DNA of 64,000 nucleotides, taken from contig NZ_CP041146.1 of assembly GCF_006494775.1 (NCBI RefSeq), positions 3,286,001-3,350,000 on the forward strand, in the 5' to 3' direction. Of this stretch, positions 55,489-63,709 are shown one piece after another. Under the pieces are notes generated by a model. The model had not been told where the DNA came from. It saw nothing but the letters and a program-made list of their open reading frames with translations, and searched no databases. The position numbers and the translations under genes were made by a program. Each line of letters starts with the position of its first letter. The first letter of the stretch is position 1. Source of the DNA: Nocardioides humi. GTDB taxonomy: Bacteria; Actinomycetota; Actinomycetes; Propionibacteriales; Nocardioidaceae.

Positions 55489-58400
55489 CGCGTCTCCTCC
55501 CGCACCAGGGTCAGCTGGTGGTCGTCGATGTAGCCGGCGGCGAACCCGGCGCGGCAGTACTCCAGGTAGAAGTGCCACATCCGCAGGAACCTCTCGTCGA
55601 AGCCGAGGCCGGTGACCCGGTCCCGCGCCGCGGTGAACGCCTCGTCCCACAGCCGCAGCGTGGTCGCGTAGTGCGGCCCGATCGCCAGGTCGTCGGCGAT
55701 CCGCAGTCCGGTGTGCGCCCGCGTCACCTCGTCGACCGCCCGCACCGACGGCAGCGCTCCGCCCGGGAAGACGTACTTCGTGATGAAGGTGTGCGTCGTG
55801 GCCGTCGCGAGCATCCGGTCGTGCGGCAGCGTGATCGCCTGCAGCGCGACCCGTCCGCCGGGTGCGAGGACGTGGTCGAGGGTCCGGAAGTACGCCGGCC
55901 AGAACTCCCGGCCCACCGCCTCGATCATCTCCACCGACACCACCGCGTCGTACGCCGCCGGCGGCTCGTCGAGCAGCGCCCGGTAGTCGCACAGGTCGAC
56001 CTCGACCCGGTCGGCGTACCCGGCCGCGGCGATCCGCTCCCGGGCCAGCTCCTGCTGCTCGACCGACAGCGTGACGGACCGGACCACCGCGCCGCGGGCG
56101 GCGGCGCGGATGGCGAGCTCGCCCCAGCCGGTGCCGATCTCGAGCAGCCGGGTGCCCGGCCCGACGCCGGCCTGGTCGAGCAGCCGGTCGATCTTGAGGT
56201 GCTGTGCGGCGACCAGATCGTCGGGCCCGGCGGTCGCGGGGTCGGCGAAGAGCGCGCTGGAGTAGGACAGGGTCGGGTCGAGGAAGGTCGCGAACAGGTC
56301 GTTGGACAGGTCGTAGTGGTGGGCGACATTGGCCTGCGTGTTCTCGCGGGTGCCGCGCTGGCTGCGCGGGATCCGGGTGACGACGAGCGAGCGCAGCCGC
56401 TGCAGCGGGCGCGGCACCAGCGTGGTCAGCTCGGCGGCCAGCACGGTGAGGAAGTCGCCGAGCACGCCGTCGCCGGGCGTGCCGTCCTCGGTCCAGGCGC
56501 CGCTCAGGTAGGCCTCGCCGAACCCGATGAGCTGGTCCCGGCCGAGCCGGGCGAACAGCTCCTCCGGCCGTCGTACGACGATCGCCGGGCCGCCGCGCCC
56601 GAGCACCTCCGCGGACCCGTCGGCGTGGCACAGCCGCACGGTCACGTCGAGCCGGGCGATGGCGGTGCGGAACAGCCGCTCGGCGATCCGGGCGGCGATC
56701 CCGCCGGTGCGGAGCCGGTCATGGTCGCGGATGGTGGGGCGGGGCTGCACCGGCAGCCGCCGGGCCCACAGCGCGACGCCGTGGGCGCGGATCAGCGCGG
56801 CGCCGCGCAGGCCGGCGAGCGGCAGCCGCGGCGGGTCGCTGGGCGTGCCGGTCAGGGCGGCGTCGAAGCGCGCGCCGTCGTCGGTGACCAGGCGGACGGC
56901 GATCCGCAGCCTCCCGGTGACCGGGTCGGGCGGCGGCGCGAGCACCTCGTAGTGTCCGTCGGTGCCGTGGAAGGGGGACACGTACATCGCCTTGGCCACC
57001 GTTCCCCGCCCTTCGTCGTCGGTGTCCAGCAGGTAGGCGTGCCGGTCGCCGTAGGTGTTGTGCACCTCCACGACCGTGGCGTCGGGTGCTCCCTCCCCGG
57101 ACGGGTCGGCCCAGCACCAGTGCACGGAGATCGGGTTGAAGCAGTGCCCGAACGCCCGGGGCTGGGCAGCCATCAGCGCCCGCCCGCCCCGCAGGTCGAG
57201 GCCGTGCCCGGCGAGGAACCGGTCCAGGCCCTCGCGCACGGAGCGGGTGTCGCCGGCGAAGTGGTCACGTCCCTCGAACCGGCCTCGCACGCCGGCGACG
57301 CGGCCGCCGGGTGCGACGCGGTCGAGATCGACGACGGTCAGGTGCGAACGGTGGGTGAAGGCGTTGCGCAGCGGCTCGCGGCGGCGGTGGGTCAGGGTGG
57401 TCGCGTAGGTCGTCGCGGCGGGCCGCGGACGGCTCTCCCCGAGGCCGAGCCGCGCGACCGCCCGCCGGCCCGAGCGCGCGCCGTCCTCGTGGAACCCCCA
57501 GCCGTGGTAGGCGCCGGCGAACACGATCCGGTCCGTGTCGATCTCGGGCAGCCGGGCCTGCGCGGCGACGGACTCCGGCGTGTAGAGCGGATGCGCGTAC
57601 TCGCGCCGGACCAGCACCGTCGCGGGATCGACGAGGTCCTCGCCGCCCAGGGTGACCAGGTAGCGGGCGTCGGTGGGCAGCCGCTGCAGCCGGGTCAGGT
57701 CGTAGGTGACCTGCACCCGCTCCTGCGCGACCCGCGGCCGGCGGAAGTTCCACGACGCCCACGCGTCGCGGGAGCGCGGCAGCAGCCGGGTGTCGGTGTG
57801 CAGCAGCGCGGTGTTGGTGGAGTACGGGATCGCGTCCAGGACCTCCTTCTGCTCCCGCGTGGGCGCGGCGAGCAGCCCGAGCGCGATGTCGGGATGCGTG
57901 GCGACCACCGCGGCGTCGTACCGCTCCCGGCCGGCCGGCGTGGTCACCTCCACGCCGTCGTCGGTCTCCTCGACGGCGAGCACCGGCGTGCCGGTGCGGA
58001 TCCGCCCGCCCCGGGCCTCGATCGCGCCCGCGATCGCGGCGACATAGGTCGCGGAGCCGCCCGTGACGGTGCGCCAGGTCGGGGACCCGAGGACCGTGAG
58101 CATGCCGTGGTGCCGGAGGAAGGCGAAGAGGTACGCCGCCGGGTAGTCCAGCGCGGTGTCCGGGTCGCACGACCAGACCGCCGCGACGAGCGGCTCCAGG
58201 AAGTGCCGCCGGAAGTACGGCGAGAAGCCGTGGCGGTCGAGGAAGGCGGCCAGCGTCGTCTCCGCGCCGCCGGTCGGGTGGTCGAGCAGTCGCCGGGCGG
58301 CCCGGTGGAAGCGGGGGATCTCGGCGAGCATCCGCAGGTACGCCGGGTTGCGGTGGTTGCCCGATCCGGCCGGGAACAGGCCGCGTCGCCCGAGCGCCCC

Positions 58401-58715
58401 GGCCCACTCCAGTCCGGTCGCCTCGTCGCTGGTGGACAGCGACATCTCCGACGCCTGGGTCGCGACGCCGAGCTCGTCGAGGATCCGGGTGAGCACCGGG
58501 TAGGTGCGCCGGTTGTGCACGATGAACCCGCTGTCGATCCGCAGCGTGCGGCCGGCCGGGTCGGTGACCGGGTGCGTGTCGGCATGCCCGCCGAGCCGGT
58601 CGTCGGCCTCGAGCAGGGTGACCTGCGTGCCGGAGCGCGAGGCGAGATAGGCCGCGGTGAGCCCGGCGACGCCGGAGCCCACCACGGCGATCCGCCGTGG
58701 AGAAGGCGTGGTCAT
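55485..58715 (-). CDS. Three-domain fusion: FAD amine-oxidase-like + DUF1365 + cyclopropane-synthase-like methyltransferase
   Basis: A 1076-residue polypeptide equal to Rv0449c, Rv0448c and Rv0447c-type proteins joined. Residues 1-435 are an FAD oxidoreductase (VVGSGVAGL at 11-19, LEADDRLGGHAD near 40, FAGAYHGWGFHEDGARSG at its end). Residues about 435-665 are DUF1365 (TLTHRRREPLRNAFTHRSHL, GHCFNPISVHWCW). The rest is a SAM methyltransferase (VAHHYDLSNDLFATFLDPTLSYSSA, LLEIGTGWGELAIRAA). No ATG or GTG lies at the first junction, so that fusion is solid. It is coupled to rskA upstream and to the second methyltransferase downstream. A lipid desaturation/methylation/reduction sequence is the likely task. 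Confidence 0.85.
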   Translation of the reverse strand: MTTPSPRRIAVVGSGVAGLTAAYLASRSGTQVTLLEADDRLGGHADTHPVTDPAGRTLRIDSGFIVHNRRTYPVLTRILDELGVATQASEMSLSTSDEATGLEWAGALGRRGLFPAGSGNHRNPAYLRMLAEIPRFHRAARRLLDHPTGGAETTLAAFLDRHGFSPYFRRHFLEPLVAAVWSCDPDTALDYPAAYLFAFLRHHGMLTVLGSPTWRTVTGGSATYVAAIAGAIEARGGRIRTGTPVLAVEETDDGVEVTTPAGRERYDAAVVATHPDIALGLLAAPTREQKEVLDAIPYSTNTALLHTDTRLLPRSRDAWASWNFRRPRVAQERVQVTYDLTRLQRLPTDARYLVTLGGEDLVDPATVLVRREYAHPLYTPESVAAQARLPEIDTDRIVFAGAYHGWGFHEDGARSGRRAVARLGLGESRPRPAATTYATTLTHRRREPLRNAFTHRSHLTVVDLDRVAPGGRVAGVRGRFEGRDHFAGDTRSVREGLDRFLAGHGLDLRGGRALMAAQPRAFGHCFNPISVHWCWADPSGEGAPDATVVEVHNTYGDRHAYLLDTDDEGRGTVAKAMYVSPFHGTDGHYEVLAPPPDPVTGRLRIAVRLVTDDGARFDAALTGTPSDPPRLPLAGLRGAALIRAHGVALWARRLPVQPRPTIRDHDRLRTGGIAARIAERLFRTAIARLDVTVRLCHADGSAEVLGRGGPAIVVRRPEELFARLGRDQLIGFGEAYLSGAWTEDGTPGDGVLGDFLTVLAAELTTLVPRPLQRLRSLVVTRIPRSQRGTRENTQANVAHHYDLSNDLFATFLDPTLSYSSALFADPATAGPDDLVAAQHLKIDRLLDQAGVGPGTRLLEIGTGWGELAIRAAARGAVVRSVTLSVEQQELARERIAAAGYADRVEVDLCDYRALLDEPPAAYDAVVSVEMIEAVGREFWPAYFRTLDHVLAPGGRVALQAITLPHDRMLATATTHTFITKYVFPGGALPSVRAVDEVTRAHTGLRIADDLAIGPHYATTLRLWDEAFTAARDRVTGLGFDERFLRMWHFYLEYCRAGFAAGYIDDHQLTLVREETR

Positions 58716-59448
58716 CAGGAGTCCAGGGCGAAGAGCGCGATCGGGTCGCTGGTGGGCTCGGGCGAACCGCCGTCGGGCTCGACGGTGATCCCGACACCGG
58801 TCGCCTCGGACGCGTCGCCGTCGAGGACGTAGGTCGTGTCCGGCTCGTCGGGCATCAGCCCGGCCGGCACCATGTCGCCGGCGGGCGTCTGCAGCCACAG
58901 CTCGTAGACCTTGCCGTCGGGCGCGAGCGCCATGTCGGTCGTCCGGATCAGCGCCTTGCCCTCGCTGCGCGAGATCACGATCGCGGCCGTGGACCCGTCG
59001 GGGAACGACTTCTCCACCGTGCGGGCGTCGGCGGCGGCGAGGATCCGCTCTGCTGCGGTCAGCTCCTGCGGACCGTCCTCCCCCACGGCTGCAGCCAGGC
59101 CAGCCCGACCCCGAGGAGGAGCACGACGGCGGCGGCGACGGCCAGCAGGAGCGGCGTACGACGGCGCAGGGCGGTCACGGTCCCGCCGGTCGGCAGCGGG
59201 GGCAGCGGACGGATCCGCTCGATCCCCGCGAGCACCTGGTCCCGGACGGCGGCCGGAGGCTCCACCAGGTCGCCGGTGCCGAGCGCGGCGGCGGCCTCGC
59301 GGAGGCCGTCGACCTCCTCGCGGCAGTCGGCGCACTGGGCGAGGTGGGCCTCGAACCGGGCCCGCTCGACGTCGTCGAGCGCGTCGACGGCGTACGCGCC
59401 GGACAGCGCGTGCACATCCCAGCCCTGGGTCTGGTCGTGATCGCTCAT
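58715..59448 (-). CDS. rskA: Anti-sigma-K factor RskA (-1 frameshift)
   Basis: Membrane anti-sigma factor of 244 residues when corrected. The cytoplasmic N-terminus has the zinc-type HLAQCADC (about 35-42) that binds SigK. One transmembrane helix lies at about 98-118. The extracytoplasmic domain is the typical RskA end (VEKSFPDGSTAAIVIS, KVYELWLQTPAGDMVPAGLMP). The break is at C5, 59080-59084. One added base gives LQPWGEDGPQELTAAERIL. It overlaps sigK by four bases. SigK release by regulated proteolysis of RskA is known in mycobacteria. Confidence 0.88.
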
Positions 59449-60053
59449 CGGCCTACTCCGATCGTGTCGCGCAGCCGGATCAGGCCGTCGCGGATCCTGG
59501 TCTTCGCCGTCCCGACCGGCAGGTCGAGGAGGGCGGCCACCTCGGTGTGGGTGTAGCCGCCGAAGTACGCGAGCTCGATCGCCTCGCGCTGGACGTCGGT
59601 GAGCTGCGCCAGCGCCGCCCGGACCCGGCGGGCCTCCAGCCCGGCGTGGGCGGCCTCGGCGGTGCTGTCGTGCTCGACGCCCCGGTGGGTCTGCTCGTAG
59701 GTCAGGTCGCGCCGGGTGGCGGCCTCCGCGCTGCGGACCCGGTCCACCGCCTTGCGGTGGGTGATGGTCATCAGCCAGGCCAGCGCGCTGCCGCGCGCCG
59801 CGTCGTACCTGCTCGCCCGGCGCCAGACCTCGAGGAACACCTCCTGGGTGACCTCCTCGGCCTGCGCCGGGTCGCGCACCACGCGCAGCGCGAGGCCGTG
59901 GACCCGCGCCGCCGTGGCGTCGTACAGCGCGGCGAAGGCGGCGGTGTCGCCGCGCGCGGCCCGCTGCAGCAGCGGGCCGAGGTCGGTGCCGTGGCCGCCG
60001 GCCGGCGCCCCCGCGTGGGGAGCGCCGGCCGGGTCGCCGGGGACCGGATCCAT
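59445..60053 (-). CDS. sigK: ECF sigma factor SigK
   Basis: A 202-residue sigma factor. Region 2 is AEEVTQEVFLEVWRRASRYD with ITHRKAVDRVR after it. Region 4 is TDVQREAIELAYFGGYTHTEVAALLDLPVGTAKTRI. Start at ATG 60053 after GGAAGG. It is followed by rskA and by homologues of the mycobacterial sigK-operon lipid genes, and preceded by an Mpt70/83-type fasciclin gene with a SigK-like promoter. This makes the SigK assignment firmer than homology alone. No SigK-type box was seen in its own 50-base upstream gap, so it may be read from the fasciclin promoter. Confidence 0.9.
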   Translation of the reverse strand: MDPVPGDPAGAPHAGAPAGGHGTDLGPLLQRAARGDTAAFAALYDATAARVHGLALRVVRDPAQAEEVTQEVFLEVWRRASRYDAARGSALAWLMTITHRKAVDRVRSAEAATRRDLTYEQTHRGVEHDSTAEAAHAGLEARRVRAALAQLTDVQREAIELAYFGGYTHTEVAALLDLPVGTAKTRIRDGLIRLRDTIGVGR

Positions 60054-60103
60054 AGACGTGATCCTTCCGGGTCAGGTGGTGTCTGGTGAGTGCCCGTTGC
60101 CGG

Positions 60104-60799
60104 TCACTTCACCCCGGTCAGCACCTGGTCGATGACGTAGACGGTCGCGTTGGCGGTGGGGATGTTGCCGCACAGGACCTTCGCGGTGACGGTGCCGTCG
60201 GACACGGTCATGCCGCTCTCGGCGTCGCCCTCGATGGTGAGCTGGTCGCCCGCGAGCGTCTCCTGCTCGCCGCCGACGCTGTCCGGCCCCTCGTTGGAGC
60301 CGACCACGTGGTGGGCGAGGACCTTGTAGAGCATGCTGTCCTGGCCCTTCTCCTGGCCCTCGGTGACCATGCCGTTCAGGTCGTCCTCGGGGATCGCCGC
60401 GAAGGCGTCGTTGTACGGCGCGAACACGGTCAGCGCCGCGGCGCCGTTGAGGGTGTCGGCGAGACCGTCGATGCTGGTGACCGCGGTGACCAGGGTGCTG
60501 AGCAGCGGGTTGTTGCTCGCGGCGGTGGCGACCGGGTCCTTGACCATGCCGTCGAAGGAGCCGGCGCCCGATGTCGGGATCTGCGAGCAGCCGGGCCCGA
60601 AGGTCTGCGCCGCGGGGCTCCCGTCGGCACCGTCGGCACCGTCGGAGCCGGGGGCGTCGCTGGTCATGCCGCTGTCCGCGCTCGGCGTGCTGTCGGCGTC
60701 GCTCGCGTCGCCGTCGTCACCGCACGCGGCGAGGGAGACGGAGAGGGCGAGGACGGCAGCGGTGGCGCCGGCGGTGCGGCTGAGTCGCTGGAGCTTCAT
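60104..60799 (-). CDS. Fasciclin-domain surface lipoprotein (Mpt70/Mpt83-like)
   Basis: A 231-residue exported protein. The lipobox SLAAC puts the lipidated Cys at about residue 26. A low-complexity Asp/Ser/Gly linker (about 27-63) follows, and then one FAS1 domain (DPVATAASNNPLLSTLVTAV, LTVFAPYNDAFAAIP, LYKVLAHHVVG, ATVYVIDQVLTGVK). Mycobacterial Mpt70 and Mpt83 have the same layout and are main SigK targets. A SigK-type promoter lies 37-63 bases upstream of the ATG. Surface adhesion or matrix binding is the general family role. Confidence 0.9.
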   Translation of the reverse strand: MKLQRLSRTAGATAAVLALSVSLAACGDDGDASDADSTPSADSGMTSDAPGSDGADGADGSPAAQTFGPGCSQIPTSGAGSFDGMVKDPVATAASNNPLLSTLVTAVTSIDGLADTLNGAAALTVFAPYNDAFAAIPEDDLNGMVTEGQEKGQDSMLYKVLAHHVVGSNEGPDSVGGEQETLAGDQLTIEGDAESGMTVSDGTVTAKVLCGNIPTANATVYVIDQVLTGVK

Positions 60800-60835
60800 G
60801 GTGATGCCTTCCGCAGAGGATGGGTTCTGCAGGTG

Positions 60836-60862
60836 ATTCGGAGCCGGGCGGCGTGCGGATGG
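60836..60862 (-). promoter_or_regulatory. SigK-type promoter (CCATCC ... CCGAAT)
   Basis: On the minus strand CCATCC (60862-60857) and CCGAAT (60841-60836) are separated by 15 bases and lie upstream of the fasciclin gene. Both hexamers equal the published mycobacterial SigK promoter boxes; the spacer is about one base shorter than usual there. It predicts SigK control of the fasciclin gene and, by read-through, of sigK-rskA and the lipid genes. Confidence 0.7.
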
Positions 60863-60870
60863 GTGCGAGA

Positions 60871-62400
60871 TCAGGAGACCTTGACCAGCAGCTCGTGCAG
60901 CCCGCTCGCGCCGTCCGGGAACGGCTCGGCGCGGACGGCGGTCTGCGGCTCGCCGTTGCCCGCGACCGCGCGGACCGCGATCCGGTGCGACCCGGACTCG
61001 GCCGACCAACGGTGGAACCACTGGCGCCAGTAGTCGTTGCCGCCGTCCGGTCCGAGCTGGGCGTCCACCCACGGGCCGCCGTCGACGCGGACCTGTACGC
61101 CGGCCACGCCGCCGCGTTCCTGCGCCCACGCCACGCCGCCCACGACGACGTCGCCGGGGTCGACCTCGGCGAGCGCCTTCGGGGTGTCGATGCGGGCGGA
61201 GATCTTGATCGGCGCATCGGTGGCCCAACCGCGCTCGGTCCAGTAGGCCTGCTGGTCGTCGTACCTCGTCAGGGTGAGGCGGGTGAGCCACTTGGTGGCG
61301 CTGATGAAGCCGTACAGACCGGGGATCACCATCCGCACCGGGAAGCCGTGCTCGCGGGGGAGCGGCTCGCCGTTCATGCCGACCACGACGAGCGCGTCGC
61401 GGCCGTCGGTGGCGAGGTCCAGGGGCGTGCTGATCGTCATGCCGGCGAAGTCGGTGGAGAGGATCTGGTCCGCCCGGGTGCTCCCGATGCCGGCCAGGTC
61501 GAGCACGTCGGTGAGCGGGACGCCGAGCCAGCGGGCCGCGCCGACGTACGGGCCGCCGACGCTGTTGGACACGCAGGTGAGCGTGATGTCGCGCTCCACC
61601 ATCGGCATCGCGAGCAGCTCGTCGAAGCTCAGCGTCACCTTCCGGTCCACGTCGCCGTCGATGGTCAGGGTCCAGTCGTCGGCGCTGACCACGGGGACGT
61701 CGAGTCGGGTGTCGACCCGGTAGAAGTCGCCCTTGGGCGTGCGGAACGGGGTGATGCCGGGGACCTGGTCGTCGAGGCCGCGCGGCAGCGGTCGTGCCGG
61801 GTCGGCGGGAGTCGGGAGGGCGACGTCCTCGGGGCGCGCGCGGAGCGAGGAGACCAGCCGCCCGGCGATCCCCCCGGCGGCGGCGATCGCGGTGAGGGCG
61901 GTGATCGCGAGCAGGACGGTACGACGCCCGTCACTCCGCCCGTCACTCCGCCCGTCGTCCGCGTGGTCCTGGGTGCGCGCGAGCAGCCGCAGCGCGGCCG
62001 GTGCGGCGAGCGCCGCCACGACGCACGGCACCAGGTCGAGCGGACCGGCCTGCGGGCGGGTGAGCACGGCACCCGCCGCCACCGCCACCAGCACGACCAG
62101 GACCGCGGCGCCGGCGGCGAACCGGCGCCGGGCGACCACGCCGGCCAGCGCGGCCAGGGCGAGCACCCCGACCAGCACCGACCCGACCAGAACCGCCTTG
62201 TCCGCGCTCCCGAAGGTGCGGATCGCCCACTCCTTCATCGGAGTCGGCGTCAGGTCGATCACCGTCGACCCCACCGCCAGCACCGGCGACGCGGCCGGGT
62301 CGGTCACCGCCGCCGCCAGGTGCGCCAGTCCGATCCCCACCAGGGTCGCCAGCACGCCGTACCACGCCCAGAGCAGCGTCCAGAGCAGTCGGATCCTCAT
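60871..62400 (-). CDS. Membrane-anchored molybdopterin-dependent oxidoreductase, sulfite oxidase family
   Basis: A 509-residue protein. An N-terminal membrane module has about four or five helices in the first 190 residues (start LLWTLLWAWYGVLATLVGIGLAHLAA). The extracytoplasmic part has the Moco-binding fold with the molybdenum-ligating Cys in ITLTCVSNSVGG (about 280) and VRMVIPGLYGFISATKWL. A C-terminal Mo-co dimerisation domain follows. Proteins of this YedY/MsrP-like shape act on oxidised substrates outside the membrane. A short GRSDGRSDGR linker repeat precedes the soluble part. It ends 71 bases before the fasciclin gene. Confidence 0.88.
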   Translation of the reverse strand: MRIRLLWTLLWAWYGVLATLVGIGLAHLAAAVTDPAASPVLAVGSTVIDLTPTPMKEWAIRTFGSADKAVLVGSVLVGVLALAALAGVVARRRFAAGAAVLVVLVAVAAGAVLTRPQAGPLDLVPCVVAALAAPAALRLLARTQDHADDGRSDGRSDGRRTVLLAITALTAIAAAGGIAGRLVSSLRARPEDVALPTPADPARPLPRGLDDQVPGITPFRTPKGDFYRVDTRLDVPVVSADDWTLTIDGDVDRKVTLSFDELLAMPMVERDITLTCVSNSVGGPYVGAARWLGVPLTDVLDLAGIGSTRADQILSTDFAGMTISTPLDLATDGRDALVVVGMNGEPLPREHGFPVRMVIPGLYGFISATKWLTRLTLTRYDDQQAYWTERGWATDAPIKISARIDTPKALAEVDPGDVVVGGVAWAQERGGVAGVQVRVDGGPWVDAQLGPDGGNDYWRQWFHRWSAESGSHRIAVRAVAGNGEPQTAVRAEPFPDGASGLHELLVKVS

Positions 62401-62436
62401 GCGGGTGGTTCGTTGCCGCCGGCGAGTCGGATCGGC

Positions 62437-62508
62437 TGCATGAATCCCCGGATGTCCGGGGATTCATGCACTTGTCAGGCGTTGCAACCCCTGACAAGTG
62501 CATGAATC
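62437..62508. terminator. Two overlapping, mutually exclusive hairpins
   Basis: Hairpin A has perfect 16-base arms 62437-62452 and 62455-62470 (two-base loop). Hairpin B has perfect 19-base arms 62461-62479 and 62490-62508 (ten-base loop). They share bases 62461-62470, so only one can form at a time. A further copy of CCTGACAAGT follows at 62510-62519. The element sits after the HTH regulator's stop and just before the oxidoreductase start. A terminator for the regulator is likely; an antitermination switch is possible. Confidence 0.6.
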
Positions 62509-62563
62509 GCCTGACAAGTCCCCCGGGCTGCCGGCTGCCGGCTGCCGGGCTGCCCGCTGCCGG

Positions 62564-63552
62564 CTACCCGACCGCCCGCCGGGTAGCGATGTCCCGCATC
62601 CAGGCCGCGCCGAGCGCGAACTGGCTCTGCGCGCCGTAGTGCGCCATCGCACCACGGATCCGGCGCTGGGCCGTGCGGGCCGACAACCCGAGCGCCCGGC
62701 CCGCCGACTCGATGGTCGCGCCGTGCTCGAGCATGCCCAGCAGGGCGTCCCACTCGGCCACGTCGGCCGCGGGACTGCGGCCGGGAGCCGGGATGGACTC
62801 GGCCCACAGCAGGTCGAAGTAGTCGGTCATCGCCCGCGCGATGGAGAGGTTGGCGACCAGGACGAGGTCGACGAGGTCGGCCCGCCCCCACTGGATCGGG
62901 AGCGTGACCATCCGCTCCGAGACCATCATCCAGCTCGGCACCCGGGGTGGATGCGGACCTTGGCGCAGGACGCGATCCCGGCGAAGGCGCGCGCCGGGTC
63001 CGGGTCCGACACGGCGGCGCTGGCGACCACCACCCGGACGTCCACGCCCATCTCGGCCAGATACGCCTCGGCCTCGTCCGGGTCGGCGCCGACGTCCGCG
63101 ATGCCCACCACCTCGGGCATGAACATGCTGATCCGCTGCGGTGGCTGCGTCGCCAACTGACGGGTCCAGATCTCCGCCATCGGCACCGGTCCGCGGATCA
63201 CCTCGATGGTGTGCGGGTCGTCGAGGTGCGAGCGCAGCGCCCAGTTCTCGACGAGGACGGGCAGCTCCTGCAGCAGGTACTCGACGTCGTCGAGTCGACG
63301 GCGTACGTCGTCGAGCCGGTCGCCGACCTGCGCGATGGTGCGCTGCTCCGGGGACTGGTAGCCGAGGTTCTCCCCGTCCCAGGCCAGGTAGCCGCGCTCG
63401 GCCAGCGTGGCCAGGCAGCGCTCGGTCTCCGCCTCGGCCAGACCGAGGAGCTCGGCCGCTTCCTCGGTGTTGACGGGCCGCCAGCGCAACAGCACGGGCA
63501 GCGCGCGTGCGCAGTCGTCCGGTCCGGAGGGCCCTGAGGGGAGCGTGCTCAT
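62564..63552 (-). CDS. Two-HTH transcriptional regulator (TrmB-like N-terminus, LuxR-type C-terminus; -1 frameshift)
   Basis: A 329-residue regulator when corrected. The N-terminal winged HTH is NTEEAAELLGLAEAETERCLATLAERGYL (about 28-57), followed by a short coiled helix with QVGDRLDDVRRRLDDVEYLL. The central effector region contains EVIRGPVPMAEIW. The C-terminal LuxR-type HTH is TIESAGRALGLSARTAQRRIRGAM. The break is at the C/G run 62941-62947. One added base joins KVRIHPG to VPSWMMVSERM. Such TrmB/LuxR hybrids are frequent in Nocardioides/Streptomyces relatives. It is divergent from a secreted-protein gene. Confidence 0.83.
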
Positions 63553-63709
63553 CGGTTCCTCGCATCTGCCGTCGTCGATGCCGTCGACCGTGGCGGGTTC
63601 ACGTCATGGCCGTACGGCGCCAGCCCCCGTCCTAACCTGCCACAGGTACACCCTCTCCGGGCCTCGAACGTCGGGTCCGATCGCTCCCGCCTCCTGATCG
63701 GAGACCGTC

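Noticed and set aside
61927..61950. Tandem 12-base repeat in the molybdopterin oxidoreductase gene
   Set aside because: It encodes a short GRSD linker between the membrane and soluble parts and needs no special explanation.
62401..62460. A loose SigK-like motif upstream of the molybdopterin oxidoreductase gene
   Set aside because: Both hexamers deviate, the spacing is wrong and it overlaps the hairpin arms.
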